Origin: Humibacillus xanthopallidus
GTDB lineage: Bacteria; Actinomycetota; Actinomycetes; Actinomycetales; Dermatophilaceae
DNA length: 64,000 nucleotides
Assembly: GCF_006716675.1 (NCBI RefSeq)
Contig: NZ_VFPM01000001.1
Span: 1,116,001 to 1,180,000, forward strand
Direction: 5' to 3'
The notes under the pieces are model-generated. The model ran no database searches, was not told the origin of the DNA, and was given only the letters and a program-made list of their open reading frames with translations. The position numbers were made by a program, and so were the translations under genes. Positions 56,964-64,000 of this stretch are shown here, piece by piece; positions within the stretch are counted from its first letter, which is position 1, and each line of letters starts with the position of its first letter.

Positions 56964-57947
56964 TCACGGCAGCACGTCACCCCACTCCGCGTCGCGAGCG
57001 TCGCGATACCGCTGACCCTCCCTCTTCGAGATGACCTCTCGGCCGGCGGTGCCGTCGGGTCGGCAGACCTGGAACTCGACAAAACCCTTGCGCTTCAGCG
57101 GGTGCCGCAGGATCCTGCCGGAAATCCCCTGTGCGGCAACGGTTCCGGGCTGAGCTCCTGCGACCCACGAGAACTTCTCGTCCTCATAGGAGAGCGCACC
57201 GCCCTTGATGCGGCGGTGCTCGGCAGAGCGGTTGACCCGGGCCGAGAAGTGGCACCAGTCCCCCGGCGCCAGCGGGCAGGCGGCGTCATGCGGGCACGGA
57301 CCGAGCAGCTGCCACCCGAGGTCGCGGATCGCGTTGCGCGCTCGCAGGATCCGCTCGTAGCCATCGGGCGTTCCCGGCTCGACGACGACCACCACCGTGC
57401 CGAGCGACAGGGCGTCGGCGACGAGCCGCTTCAGCTGCGATGCGTCGAGCTCGCTGAGCACATAGGAGACGGTGACGAGGTCGGCAGGCTCCCGCGGCCA
57501 CGCACCGGCAACGGCCCGGACGAAGCCGGCTCGTCGCAGGACCTCGGCCGGCGCCGACTCGACGAGGCGTTGGCCGAGCCGCAGCGCCTCCGCGGCCTGG
57601 TCGAGCACCGTGATCTGCCGCAGCGACGGGAAGACCTCCGCGCTGGCCCAGGCCGCCGCCCCCGTGCCGCCTCCGAGGTCGAGGTGACTCACGGGCTCGA
57701 CACCGGTCGCAGCCACGGCCTGGAGAGCCCGGGCGAGGGCGGCATGCGTCGCCGGCATCCGGTAGGCGGCGTAGGCAGCGACCCGGTCGGCCGAGTCGAG
57801 GATCGGCGGTCCAGCCGGCGCCACCGACCGGTAACGGCCGGTGAGGGCCTCCGTGGCCGATGCCAGCGCCGCAGACCCCACCCCGCGCGTGACGTCGGCG
57901 ATCGCCTCACGCAACGCGGCGGCATACATCGGGGGTGGCAGCGGCAC
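56964..57947 (-). CDS. Rsm22-family small-subunit rRNA-associated methyltransferase
   Basis: 327 residues from GTG 57947. The SAM motif is LDLGGGTGAAAWAS; the C-terminal iron-sulfur/zinc-type cysteine cluster is in GPCPHDAACPLAPGDWCHF, which is diagnostic of Rsm22 (mitochondrial METTL17) relatives. It probably helps ribosomal small-subunit assembly; the modified base is not known. Convergent with upp over 24 bases. Confidence 0.88.
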   Translation of the reverse strand: MPLPPPMYAAALREAIADVTRGVGSAALASATEALTGRYRSVAPAGPPILDSADRVAAYAAYRMPATHAALARALQAVAATGVEPVSHLDLGGGTGAAAWASAEVFPSLRQITVLDQAAEALRLGQRLVESAPAEVLRRAGFVRAVAGAWPREPADLVTVSYVLSELDASQLKRLVADALSLGTVVVVVEPGTPDGYERILRARNAIRDLGWQLLGPCPHDAACPLAPGDWCHFSARVNRSAEHRRIKGGALSYEDEKFSWVAGAQPGTVAAQGISGRILRHPLKRKGFVEFQVCRPDGTAGREVISKREGQRYRDARDAEWGDVLP

Positions 57948-58095
57948 GTCAGGAGACTAGCGGCCGGTCGGCAACACGCGGGGCCGCGAACCACACCTCA
58001 CGCGTCACTTGCGGCACACTGGTGCCACCCCTGTGCCGTGGCCCGTTTGGGGTCGGACCGCAGCCACACCCCCGAGAGCCGAGGAGCGACTGATC

Positions 58096-58266
58096 GTGGG
58101 CAGCAAGGCCAAGAAAGTCATCCTGTTCATCGTGCTCGCGTTCTTCGTCTACGCGGTCTTCACGTCACCCACCAAGGCCGCCGACATCGTGGGCAACCTC
58201 TGGGGCGTCATCGTCGACGGGTTCAACTCGATCCTGACGTTCTTCAACTCCCTCCTCAACCGATGA
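58096..58266 (+). CDS. small one-TM protein
   Basis: 56 residues from GTG 58096 with GAGGAG upstream. A single hydrophobic helix (about 9-24, FIVLAFFVYAVFT), then an amphipathic end with repeated Phe (FNSILTFFNSLL). No recognised domain. Lies 55 bases upstream of the PH-domain protein on the same strand, so possibly co-transcribed. Confidence 0.6.
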   Translation: MGSKAKKVILFIVLAFFVYAVFTSPTKAADIVGNLWGVIVDGFNSILTFFNSLLNR

Positions 58267-58320
58267 GGCCGGCGCACGCGGGCGCCCGACCGGTCTAGCC
58301 TGAACGGGGAGGTCATCGGC

Positions 58321-59190
58321 ATGGCACTGCGACACGACGAGGTCCCGGCAGGGCTCGAGCCCATCCTGCTGCCGGGCGAGAAGCTCGTGACCGCGGTGCA
58401 CGCCCACTGGGTCAGCGTCGCCGAGCCGATCGTCTCGATGTTCCTCGGACTCATCGTCGCGATCTGGGTCGACTCCAACGTCACCCACAGCACGCAGGCA
58501 GTCGGCACGATCGTGTGGCTGGGCTTCATCTTCCTCGTCCTGCGGATGCTCTGGCAGCTGGCCGACTGGCACCACAACTGGTTCGTCGCGACGGACAAGC
58601 GCCTCCTGCTGCGCTACGGCATCATCACGCACAAGGTCGCCATGATGCCGCTCATCAAGGTGACCGACATGAGCTACGTCCGGTCGATCCCCGGCCAGTT
58701 CCTCGGCTACGGCCGCTTCGTCCTCGAGAGTGCCGGTCAGGACCAGGCGCTGCGTGAGATCAAGTGGGTGCCCCACCCCGACGAGACGTACCGCGCCATC
58801 TGCGCCGAGATCTTCCACATCGCGCCGCCTCCCGGGCCCGTCGACGGCGACGACGCCGACCCCGACCTCGATGACTTCGGGGACACCGGCGGGCCGGGCG
58901 GACCCGGAGCTCCGGGCGCGGGAGGTTCCACGGGTTATGGCGGCTACCCGGGAGCGGTGCCGGGCGGTTACGTACCCCCGGTCAGCCCGATCACGACCAC
59001 GCGGCAGTCCTCCGACTCGGCCTACCCCGACGTCCACGGCACCCACGACCCGATCCAGGAGCGCCTCGACTCCTACTCCAGGGCCGTGCCGATCCAGAAG
59101 CGCAAGGACGGCGAGACCGTCTACGAGAGCGAGGACATCAAGCGTCGCCGGCGCGGGGCCGACACCGGGCCCATCTGGCCCCAGTCCTGA
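58321..59190 (+). CDS. bacterial PH-domain membrane protein
   Basis: 289 residues. Two adjacent membrane helices (about 36-53 and 61-78), then the bPH_2 domain with FVATDKRLLLRYGIITHKVAMMPLIKVTDMSY and the downstream YGRFVLESAGQDQALREI. The last third is disordered and Pro/Gly-rich (GGPGGPGAPGAGGSTGYGG). Bacterial PH-domain proteins of this type are membrane-associated with unclear function. Starts 55 bases after a small TM gene. Confidence 0.85.
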   Translation: MALRHDEVPAGLEPILLPGEKLVTAVHAHWVSVAEPIVSMFLGLIVAIWVDSNVTHSTQAVGTIVWLGFIFLVLRMLWQLADWHHNWFVATDKRLLLRYGIITHKVAMMPLIKVTDMSYVRSIPGQFLGYGRFVLESAGQDQALREIKWVPHPDETYRAICAEIFHIAPPPGPVDGDDADPDLDDFGDTGGPGGPGAPGAGGSTGYGGYPGAVPGGYVPPVSPITTTRQSSDSAYPDVHGTHDPIQERLDSYSRAVPIQKRKDGETVYESEDIKRRRRGADTGPIWPQS

Positions 59191-59299
59191 CGCGGGTCAA
59201 CACGCCTGGTCCACGTCGGCGGTCATCCCTCGCCCCGCGCGCCTCCCGGGTCTAGTTTGGGTCAGATCACCCGACCCGACCCACCGCCCGGAGGTCAGT

Positions 59300-60805
59300 A
59301 TGAGTGTCTTTCGCACGAAGTCGATCGAGCAGTCCCTGGCCGCCGCCGACGAAGTCGACCACCAGCTGAAACGGCGCCTGTCGGCGCTCGACCTGGTCGT
59401 CTTCGGCATCGGTGTCATCATCGGCGCCGGTATCTTCACCGTCACCGGGCGCGCCGCCCAGCAGTATGCCGGCCCCGCAGTCGTCTACTCCTTCATCCTC
59501 GGAGCCGTGGTGTGTGGCCTGGCGGCCATCTGTTACGCGGAGTTCGCCTCGACCGTGCCCGTCTCCGGATCGGCGTACACGTTCAGCTATGCCACGCTCG
59601 GCGAGATCATCGCGTGGGCCATCGGGTGGGATCTGCTTCTCGAGCTCATGCTCGGCGCAAGCGTCGTCGCACAGGGCTGGTCGACCTACTTCGTCACCCT
59701 GCTCGACCAGCTCGGCATCACCTGGCCCGCTGCCTTGGGCCCGGCGGAGGGCTGGCACTTCGACGTCCCCGCCTTCATCCTCGTCGCCGCGCTGACCCTG
59801 CTCGTCGCCAAGGGGATCAAGGAGTCGATGCGGGTCAACCTCGTGCTCGTCGGCGTCAAGCTCTTCATCGTCTTCTTCGTCATCATCGCCGGCATCGGAT
59901 TCATCAACCGCGACAACTGGACGCCCTTCATCCCGCCGTCGGCTCCGGGAGCCAAGGGCTCCGAGGGCATCCACGCCCCGGTCATCCAGCTCATCACCGG
60001 CATGACACCCGCCACCTTCGGCATCCTCGGCATCATGTCGGCCGCAGCGCTCGTCTTCTTCGCCTACATCGGCTTCGACGTCGTCGCGACGACCGCCGAG
60101 GAGGCCAAGAACCCGCAGCGAGACCTGCCGCGAGGCATCATCGGCTCGCTCGTCATCTGCACGATCCTCTACGTCGCGGTGGCCCTCGTCATCACCGGGA
60201 TGCAGCCGTACAACGAGATCGACCCCAAGGCCGCCCTGGCCAACGCCTTCGTCGCCGTCGGCAAGGACGGCTACGCGACCCTCATCTCCGCGGGCGCGGT
60301 GGCGGGCCTGACGACCGTCGTCATGACGCTCATCATCGGCGCCACCCGGGTCACCTTCGCCATGAGCCGCGACCGGCTGCTTCCCCCCAGCCTGGGAGTC
60401 ACCAACCCCCGCACCGGCACGCCCGTCAAGCTGACCCTGATGATCGGTGGGGCCGTCGCCGTCGCTGCGAGCATCACGCCGATCGGCACGCTCGAGGAGA
60501 TGGTCAACATCGGGACGCTGTCGGCGTTCATCCTCGTGTCGCTCGCCGTGCCGATCCTGCGCAAGCGTCGCCCCGACCTCAAGCGGGCGTTCAAGGTGCC
60601 GGGCAACCCGTGGATCCCGTGGCTCTCGGCGGCGTTCTGCTTCTACCTGATCCTCAACCTCAGCCTCGAGACGTGGCTCCGGTTCCTCGTGTGGATGGCC
60701 ATCGGCTTCGTCATCTACTTCCTCTACTCGAGGCACCACAGCAAGCTGGAGACGACACAGGACGAGAGCGTCTCCGAGCCGCCGGAGATGATCAAGGAGC
60801 ACTGA
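59300..60805 (+). CDS. APC-family amino acid permease (cationic-amino-acid type)
   Basis: 501 residues from ATG 59300 with GGAGG five bases upstream. About twelve hydrophobic segments; IGVIIGAGIFTVTGRAAQQYAGPAV in TM1 holds the backbone substrate-binding GAG of APC transporters. Further family features are SGSAYTFSYATLGEIIAWAIGWDLLLE and FIGFDVVATTAEEAKNPQRDLP. It would take up amino acids (probably basic ones) across the membrane. Monocistronic and followed by a hairpin. Confidence 0.9.
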   Translation: MSVFRTKSIEQSLAAADEVDHQLKRRLSALDLVVFGIGVIIGAGIFTVTGRAAQQYAGPAVVYSFILGAVVCGLAAICYAEFASTVPVSGSAYTFSYATLGEIIAWAIGWDLLLELMLGASVVAQGWSTYFVTLLDQLGITWPAALGPAEGWHFDVPAFILVAALTLLVAKGIKESMRVNLVLVGVKLFIVFFVIIAGIGFINRDNWTPFIPPSAPGAKGSEGIHAPVIQLITGMTPATFGILGIMSAAALVFFAYIGFDVVATTAEEAKNPQRDLPRGIIGSLVICTILYVAVALVITGMQPYNEIDPKAALANAFVAVGKDGYATLISAGAVAGLTTVVMTLIIGATRVTFAMSRDRLLPPSLGVTNPRTGTPVKLTLMIGGAVAVAASITPIGTLEEMVNIGTLSAFILVSLAVPILRKRRPDLKRAFKVPGNPWIPWLSAAFCFYLILNLSLETWLRFLVWMAIGFVIYFLYSRHHSKLETTQDESVSEPPEMIKEH

Positions 60806-60825
60806 CCTTCGACCGCAGCGCACAC

Positions 60826-60861
60826 CGTCAGCCCGCCCGTGACCGCACGGACGGGCTGACG
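60826..60861 (+). terminator. terminator after the amino acid permease
   Basis: CGTCAGCCCG (60826-60835) pairs with CGGGCTGACG (60852-60861), 20 bases after the stop. Confidence 0.7.
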
Positions 60862-60880
60862 TGCACCACGCATACGGAAG

Positions 60881-60956
60881 TGAGCACTCGACCCAGCCCC
60901 CACCATCGAGTGCCCAGTTCCCGACACCCCGGCACCGTCCGAAGGTGAGCACTCGA
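60881..60956. repeat. copy of the GTGAGCACTCGACC / GAGTGCCCAGTTCCC repeat
   Basis: Contains GAGCACTCGACC twice (60886 and 60947) around ATCGAGTGCCCAGTTCC, closely related to 25511-25705. Confidence 0.75.
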
Positions 60957-60983
60957 CCCCTGCTCCGCTGGGCGGAGCAGGGG
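60957..60983 (-). terminator. terminator of pntAB
   Basis: CCCCTGCTCCGC (60957-60968) and GCGGAGCAGGGG (60972-60983) are perfect, with a 3-base loop, ending 10 bases downstream of the pntB stop on the minus strand. Confidence 0.85.
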
Positions 60984-60992
60984 GTGAGCGGG

Positions 60993-62378
60993 TCAGAGGG
61001 CCTTGATGATGTCCTCGACGCGTTCCTTGGCATCACCGAAGAGCATGGCGCTGTTGTCGCGGAAGAAGAGCGGGTTCTGCACCCCCGCATAGCCGGCAGC
61101 CATCGAGCGCTTGAAGACGACGACCTCCCTCGCCTTCCAGACCTCGAGCACCGGCATGCCCGCGATCGGTGAGGTGGGGTCCTCGGCCGCTGCGGGGTTG
61201 ACGGTGTCGTTGGCGCCGATGACGAGCACGACGTCGGTGTCGGGCAGGTCGGGGTTGATCTCGTCCATCTCGAGCACGATGTCGTAGGGCACCCGCGCCT
61301 CGGCGAGCAGCACGTTCATGTGCCCCGGCAGGCGACCGGCGACGGGGTGGATGCCGAAGCGCACGTCGACGCCCCGCTCCCGCAGCTTGGCCGTGAGCTC
61401 GGCGACGGGGTACTGCGCCTGCGCGACAGCCATGCCGTAGCCCGGCGTGATGACGACCGACGACGAGTGGGTCAACAGGTCTGCGACGTCCTCGGCGTTG
61501 GTCTCGCGGTGCTCGCCGTAGTCGACGTCGGCGTTGGACACCGCGCCGTCCGAGCCGAAACCGCCGGCGATGACCGAGACGAACGAGCGGTTCATCGCCT
61601 TGCACATGATGTAGGACAGGTAGGCACCGGAGGAGCCGACGAGCGCGCCGGTGACGATGAGCAGGTCGTTGCCGAGCATGAAGCCGGCCGCGGCCGCCGC
61701 CCACCCGGAGTAGCTGTTGAGCATCGAGACGACGACGGGCATGTCGCCGCCGCCGATCGAGGCCACGAGGTGCCAGCCGAAGGCCAACGCGATGACGAGC
61801 ATGACGAGCAGCGGCACGATCGAGTGCGACGCGACGAACCAGACGAGCAGCACGGCAGACGCGACGAGCGCCGCGAGGTTGAGCCAGTGCCGCGCCGGCA
61901 GCATGAGCGGCTTGCTCGAGATCCGCGCCGACAGCTTGAGGAAGGCGACGATGGAGCCGGTGAAGGTCACCGCACCGATGAACACCCCGAGGAAGATCTC
62001 GACGAGGTGCACCGCGTCGCCGCCGCCCACGTCGGCGAGGTAGGTGTTGACGCCGACGAGCACCGCCGCCGCACCGACGAACGAGTGCAGCATCGCGATG
62101 AGCTCGGGCATGCCGGTCATCTCGACCCGGCGCGCGCGCCAGATGCCGATGCTCGCGCCGATCGCCATGGCGACGATGATCGCGACCCAGTTGAACCAGG
62201 CGGCGTCGCGCAGGGCCAGCCAGAGCGTCGCGACGAGGGCGATCGCCATGCCGATCATGCCGAGGACGTTGCCGTCGCGGGCCGTCTCGTGCTTCGAGAG
62301 CCCCGCGAGCGAGAGGATGAAGAGCAGGGCCGCAACGATGTAGGCGGCCTGGATGAGAGCGCTGCTGACGTCGGTCAC
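60993..62378 (-). CDS. pntB: NAD(P) transhydrogenase, beta subunit
   Basis: 461 residues from GTG 62378, three bases after the pntA stop. About nine membrane segments fill residues 1-260. The NADP(H) domain follows with [45 protein letters not shown] and [12 protein letters not shown]. It couples hydride transfer from NADH to NADP+ with proton movement, supplying NADPH. Operon with pntA, terminated at 60957-60983. Confidence 0.95.
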   Translation of the reverse strand: MTDVSSALIQAAYIVAALLFILSLAGLSKHETARDGNVLGMIGMAIALVATLWLALRDAAWFNWVAIIVAMAIGASIGIWRARRVEMTGMPELIAMLHSFVGAAAVLVGVNTYLADVGGGDAVHLVEIFLGVFIGAVTFTGSIVAFLKLSARISSKPLMLPARHWLNLAALVASAVLLVWFVASHSIVPLLVMLVIALAFGWHLVASIGGGDMPVVVSMLNSYSGWAAAAAGFMLGNDLLIVTGALVGSSGAYLSYIMCKAMNRSFVSVIAGGFGSDGAVSNADVDYGEHRETNAEDVADLLTHSSSVVITPGYGMAVAQAQYPVAELTAKLRERGVDVRFGIHPVAGRLPGHMNVLLAEARVPYDIVLEMDEINPDLPDTDVVLVIGANDTVNPAAAEDPTSPIAGMPVLEVWKAREVVVFKRSMAAGYAGVQNPLFFRDNSAMLFGDAKERVEDIIKAL

Positions 62379-62381
62379 AGG

Positions 62382-63947
62382 TCAGCCCTTCCGGAACATC
62401 GTGAGCATGCGGCGGGTCACCGTGAACCCTCCGAAGATGTTGATGCTCGCGATGAGCGTGGCGATGAAGGCGAGGACGAGGATCACGGTGGAGGTGGCCC
62501 CACCCGAGGTGGACGTCGTGCCCAGCTGCAGCAGGGCCCCGACGACGATGATGCCGCTGATCGCGTTGGTCACCGACATCAGCGGGGTGTGCAGGGCGTG
62601 GTGGACGTTGCCGATGACGTAGTAGCCGATGACGACCGCGAGGGCGAAGACCGTGAAGTGTCCGAGGAAGCTCGCCGGCGACACGGCGGCGATGAGCGCG
62701 AAGACCACCGCACCGACCGCCATGCCGACATACCTGCGTCTCGGATCCTTCGGCGTCTCAGGCGCTTTGGCCACCGCGGCAGCTGTGGTCGGCGCGGCCA
62801 CCGGCGCCGCCGAGACCTGAATCGCGGGCGGCGGCCACAGCAGCTCGCCGTCACGCGCCACGGTCATGTTGCGCTGCACGACGTCGTCGAAGTCGAGCAC
62901 GAGCTGCCCGTCCTTGCCGGGCGTCAGCAGCTTCATGAGGTTGACGAGGTTCGTGCCGTAGAGCTGCGACGCCTGCGTGGGCAGCCGAGCAGCAAGGTCG
63001 GTGTAGCCGATGATCCGCACGCCGTTCGCGCTGAGGACCATCTCGTCGGCCACGGACCCCTCGACGTTGCCGCCGTTGGAGGCGGCCATGTCGACGATGA
63101 CCGAGCCCGGCTTCATCGCCGCGACCATCTCGGCCGTGATGAGGCGTGGCGCCGGTCGCCCGGGGATGAGGGCCGTCGTCACGACGATGTCGGAGTCAGG
63201 GACCTGGGCGGCATACAGCTCCGCGGCGCGGCGGTTGTACTCCTCCCCCATCTCCTTGGCGTAGCCGTCGGACGACGCGGTGGCCGCGTCGACCTCGGGC
63301 ATCTGCACGGCGAGGAACTCGGCGCCCATCGACTCGACCTGCTCTGCCACCTCTGCCCGGGCGTCGGTCGCCCGCACGATGGCACCGAGCGAGCGCGCCG
63401 TGCCGATCGCGGCCAGACCCGCCACGCCGGCTCCGGCGACGAGCACCTTGGCCGGCGGCACCTTGCCTGCGGCGGTGACCTGGCCGGTGAAGAACGACCC
63501 GAACTCGTGCGCCGCCTCGACGACGGCCCGGTAGCCCGCGATGTTGGCCATCGACGAGAGCACGTCGAGCGACTGGGCGCGGCTGATGCGCGGCACGGCA
63601 TCCATCGCCATGGCCGTCACGCCGGCGGCGCGCAGCTTCTCGACGAGCTCGGGGCTGAGGGCCGGCGCCAGGAGCGAGACGAGCACCGTGCCGGCGCGCA
63701 GCCGCCCGATCTCCTCGTCGCTCGGCGCGTTGACCTTGTGGACGATGTCCGCGCCCCACGCCTCCTCCGCGCCGGCGACGCGAGCCCCCGCGGCGGCATA
63801 CGCCTCGTCGTCGAAGCTCGCGAGCGCACCCGCGCCGCTCTCGATGACGACGTCGTACCCGAGCCCGACGAGCTGGCCGACGGTCTTGGGGGTCGCCGCG
63901 ACCCGCGTCTCACGGGGACGACTCTCTCGTGGGACACCGATGAGCAC
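62382..63947 (-). CDS. pntA: NAD(P) transhydrogenase, alpha subunit
   Basis: 521 residues from GTG 63947 with AAGGAG six bases upstream. N-terminal NAD-binding domain I ([45 protein letters not shown]), then a Pro/Ala linker around 395-415. The last part, from about 420, has three to four membrane helices and corresponds to PntAB fused to PntAA. Upstream gene of the pntAB operon. Confidence 0.95.
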   Translation of the reverse strand: MLIGVPRESRPRETRVAATPKTVGQLVGLGYDVVIESGAGALASFDDEAYAAAGARVAGAEEAWGADIVHKVNAPSDEEIGRLRAGTVLVSLLAPALSPELVEKLRAAGVTAMAMDAVPRISRAQSLDVLSSMANIAGYRAVVEAAHEFGSFFTGQVTAAGKVPPAKVLVAGAGVAGLAAIGTARSLGAIVRATDARAEVAEQVESMGAEFLAVQMPEVDAATASSDGYAKEMGEEYNRRAAELYAAQVPDSDIVVTTALIPGRPAPRLITAEMVAAMKPGSVIVDMAASNGGNVEGSVADEMVLSANGVRIIGYTDLAARLPTQASQLYGTNLVNLMKLLTPGKDGQLVLDFDDVVQRNMTVARDGELLWPPPAIQVSAAPVAAPTTAAAVAKAPETPKDPRRRYVGMAVGAVVFALIAAVSPASFLGHFTVFALAVVIGYYVIGNVHHALHTPLMSVTNAISGIIVVGALLQLGTTSTSGGATSTVILVLAFIATLIASINIFGGFTVTRRMLTMFRKG

Positions 63948-64000
63948 GGTGACTCCTTCGCACTGAGGGGCAGGGACTGGTTCCCGAACCTAGAGCACGA

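Overview
The window is a high-GC actinobacterial chromosome segment with no phage, plasmid or CRISPR region. Marker genes point to Actinomycetota: WhiB, a PASTA-tailed PonA2-type penicillin-binding protein, an Eis-like acetyltransferase and EgtB/EgtD. The order ArsA ATPase - whiB4-like - ponA2 - metallophosphoesterase, with ask, recR, dnaX, egtB/egtD and tadA further along, follows from memory the Rv3680-Rv3752 part of the Mycobacterium tuberculosis map. GC content, gene style and the many TAT-GCC (Tyr-Ala) codon pairs suggest a Micrococcales organism, perhaps Intrasporangiaceae. That family call is inference.

Layout. 1-5.2 kb: end of an ArsA-type ATPase, WhiB regulator, PonA2, YqeY, metallophosphoesterase, then tRNA-Pro(CGG). 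5.5-15.5 kb: two DHA2-type exporters, an alpha/beta hydrolase, a YbdK-type carboxylate-amine ligase, topoisomerase IB, a BNR-repeat secreted protein and a frameshifted DUF6544 gene. 15.6-28.4 kb: aspartokinase with a visible internal beta-subunit start, DUF5063, recR, an aminotransferase, an acyltransferase, a large secreted subtilase, a methyltransferase and dnaX. 28.6-30.9 kb: egtB-egtD (ergothioneine). 31-37.6 kb: a small ABC exporter, an Eis-like acetyltransferase, and an MFS/LacI divergent pair around a perfect 20-bp operator. 37.7-38.0 kb: SRP RNA and tRNA-Ser(GGA), divergent. 38-45.4 kb: MBL hydrolase, ornithine carbamoyltransferase, a LytR_C protein, a ParB-like small protein, a HerA-like ATPase, a MmyB-type regulator, a SOUL protein and a frameshifted phosphoesterase. 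45.5-47.2 kb: MerR-adh. 47.3-47.75 kb: two back-to-back gene remnants (purU and an M24 peptidase). 48.2-53.3 kb: a PQQ-type beta-propeller enzyme, a LAL (LuxR) regulator and a small monooxygenase, each preceded by the same 18-bp palindrome. 54.2-64 kb: GNAT, P-loop kinase, tRNA-Ser(CGA), tadA/upp, Rsm22, a PH-domain protein, an APC permease and the proton-translocating transhydrogenase pntAB.

The most novel-looking items are the LAL palindrome regulon at 48.2-53.3 kb and several families of small dispersed repeats. One repeat family forms a nested 132-bp palindrome beside recR and also occurs inside or at the end of coding genes. Many gene ends carry unusually long, nearly perfect inverted repeats that can serve as bidirectional terminators. 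Three loci look broken (DUF6544, phosphoesterase, purU/M24). The two frameshifts could be sequencing errors and need read-level checking.
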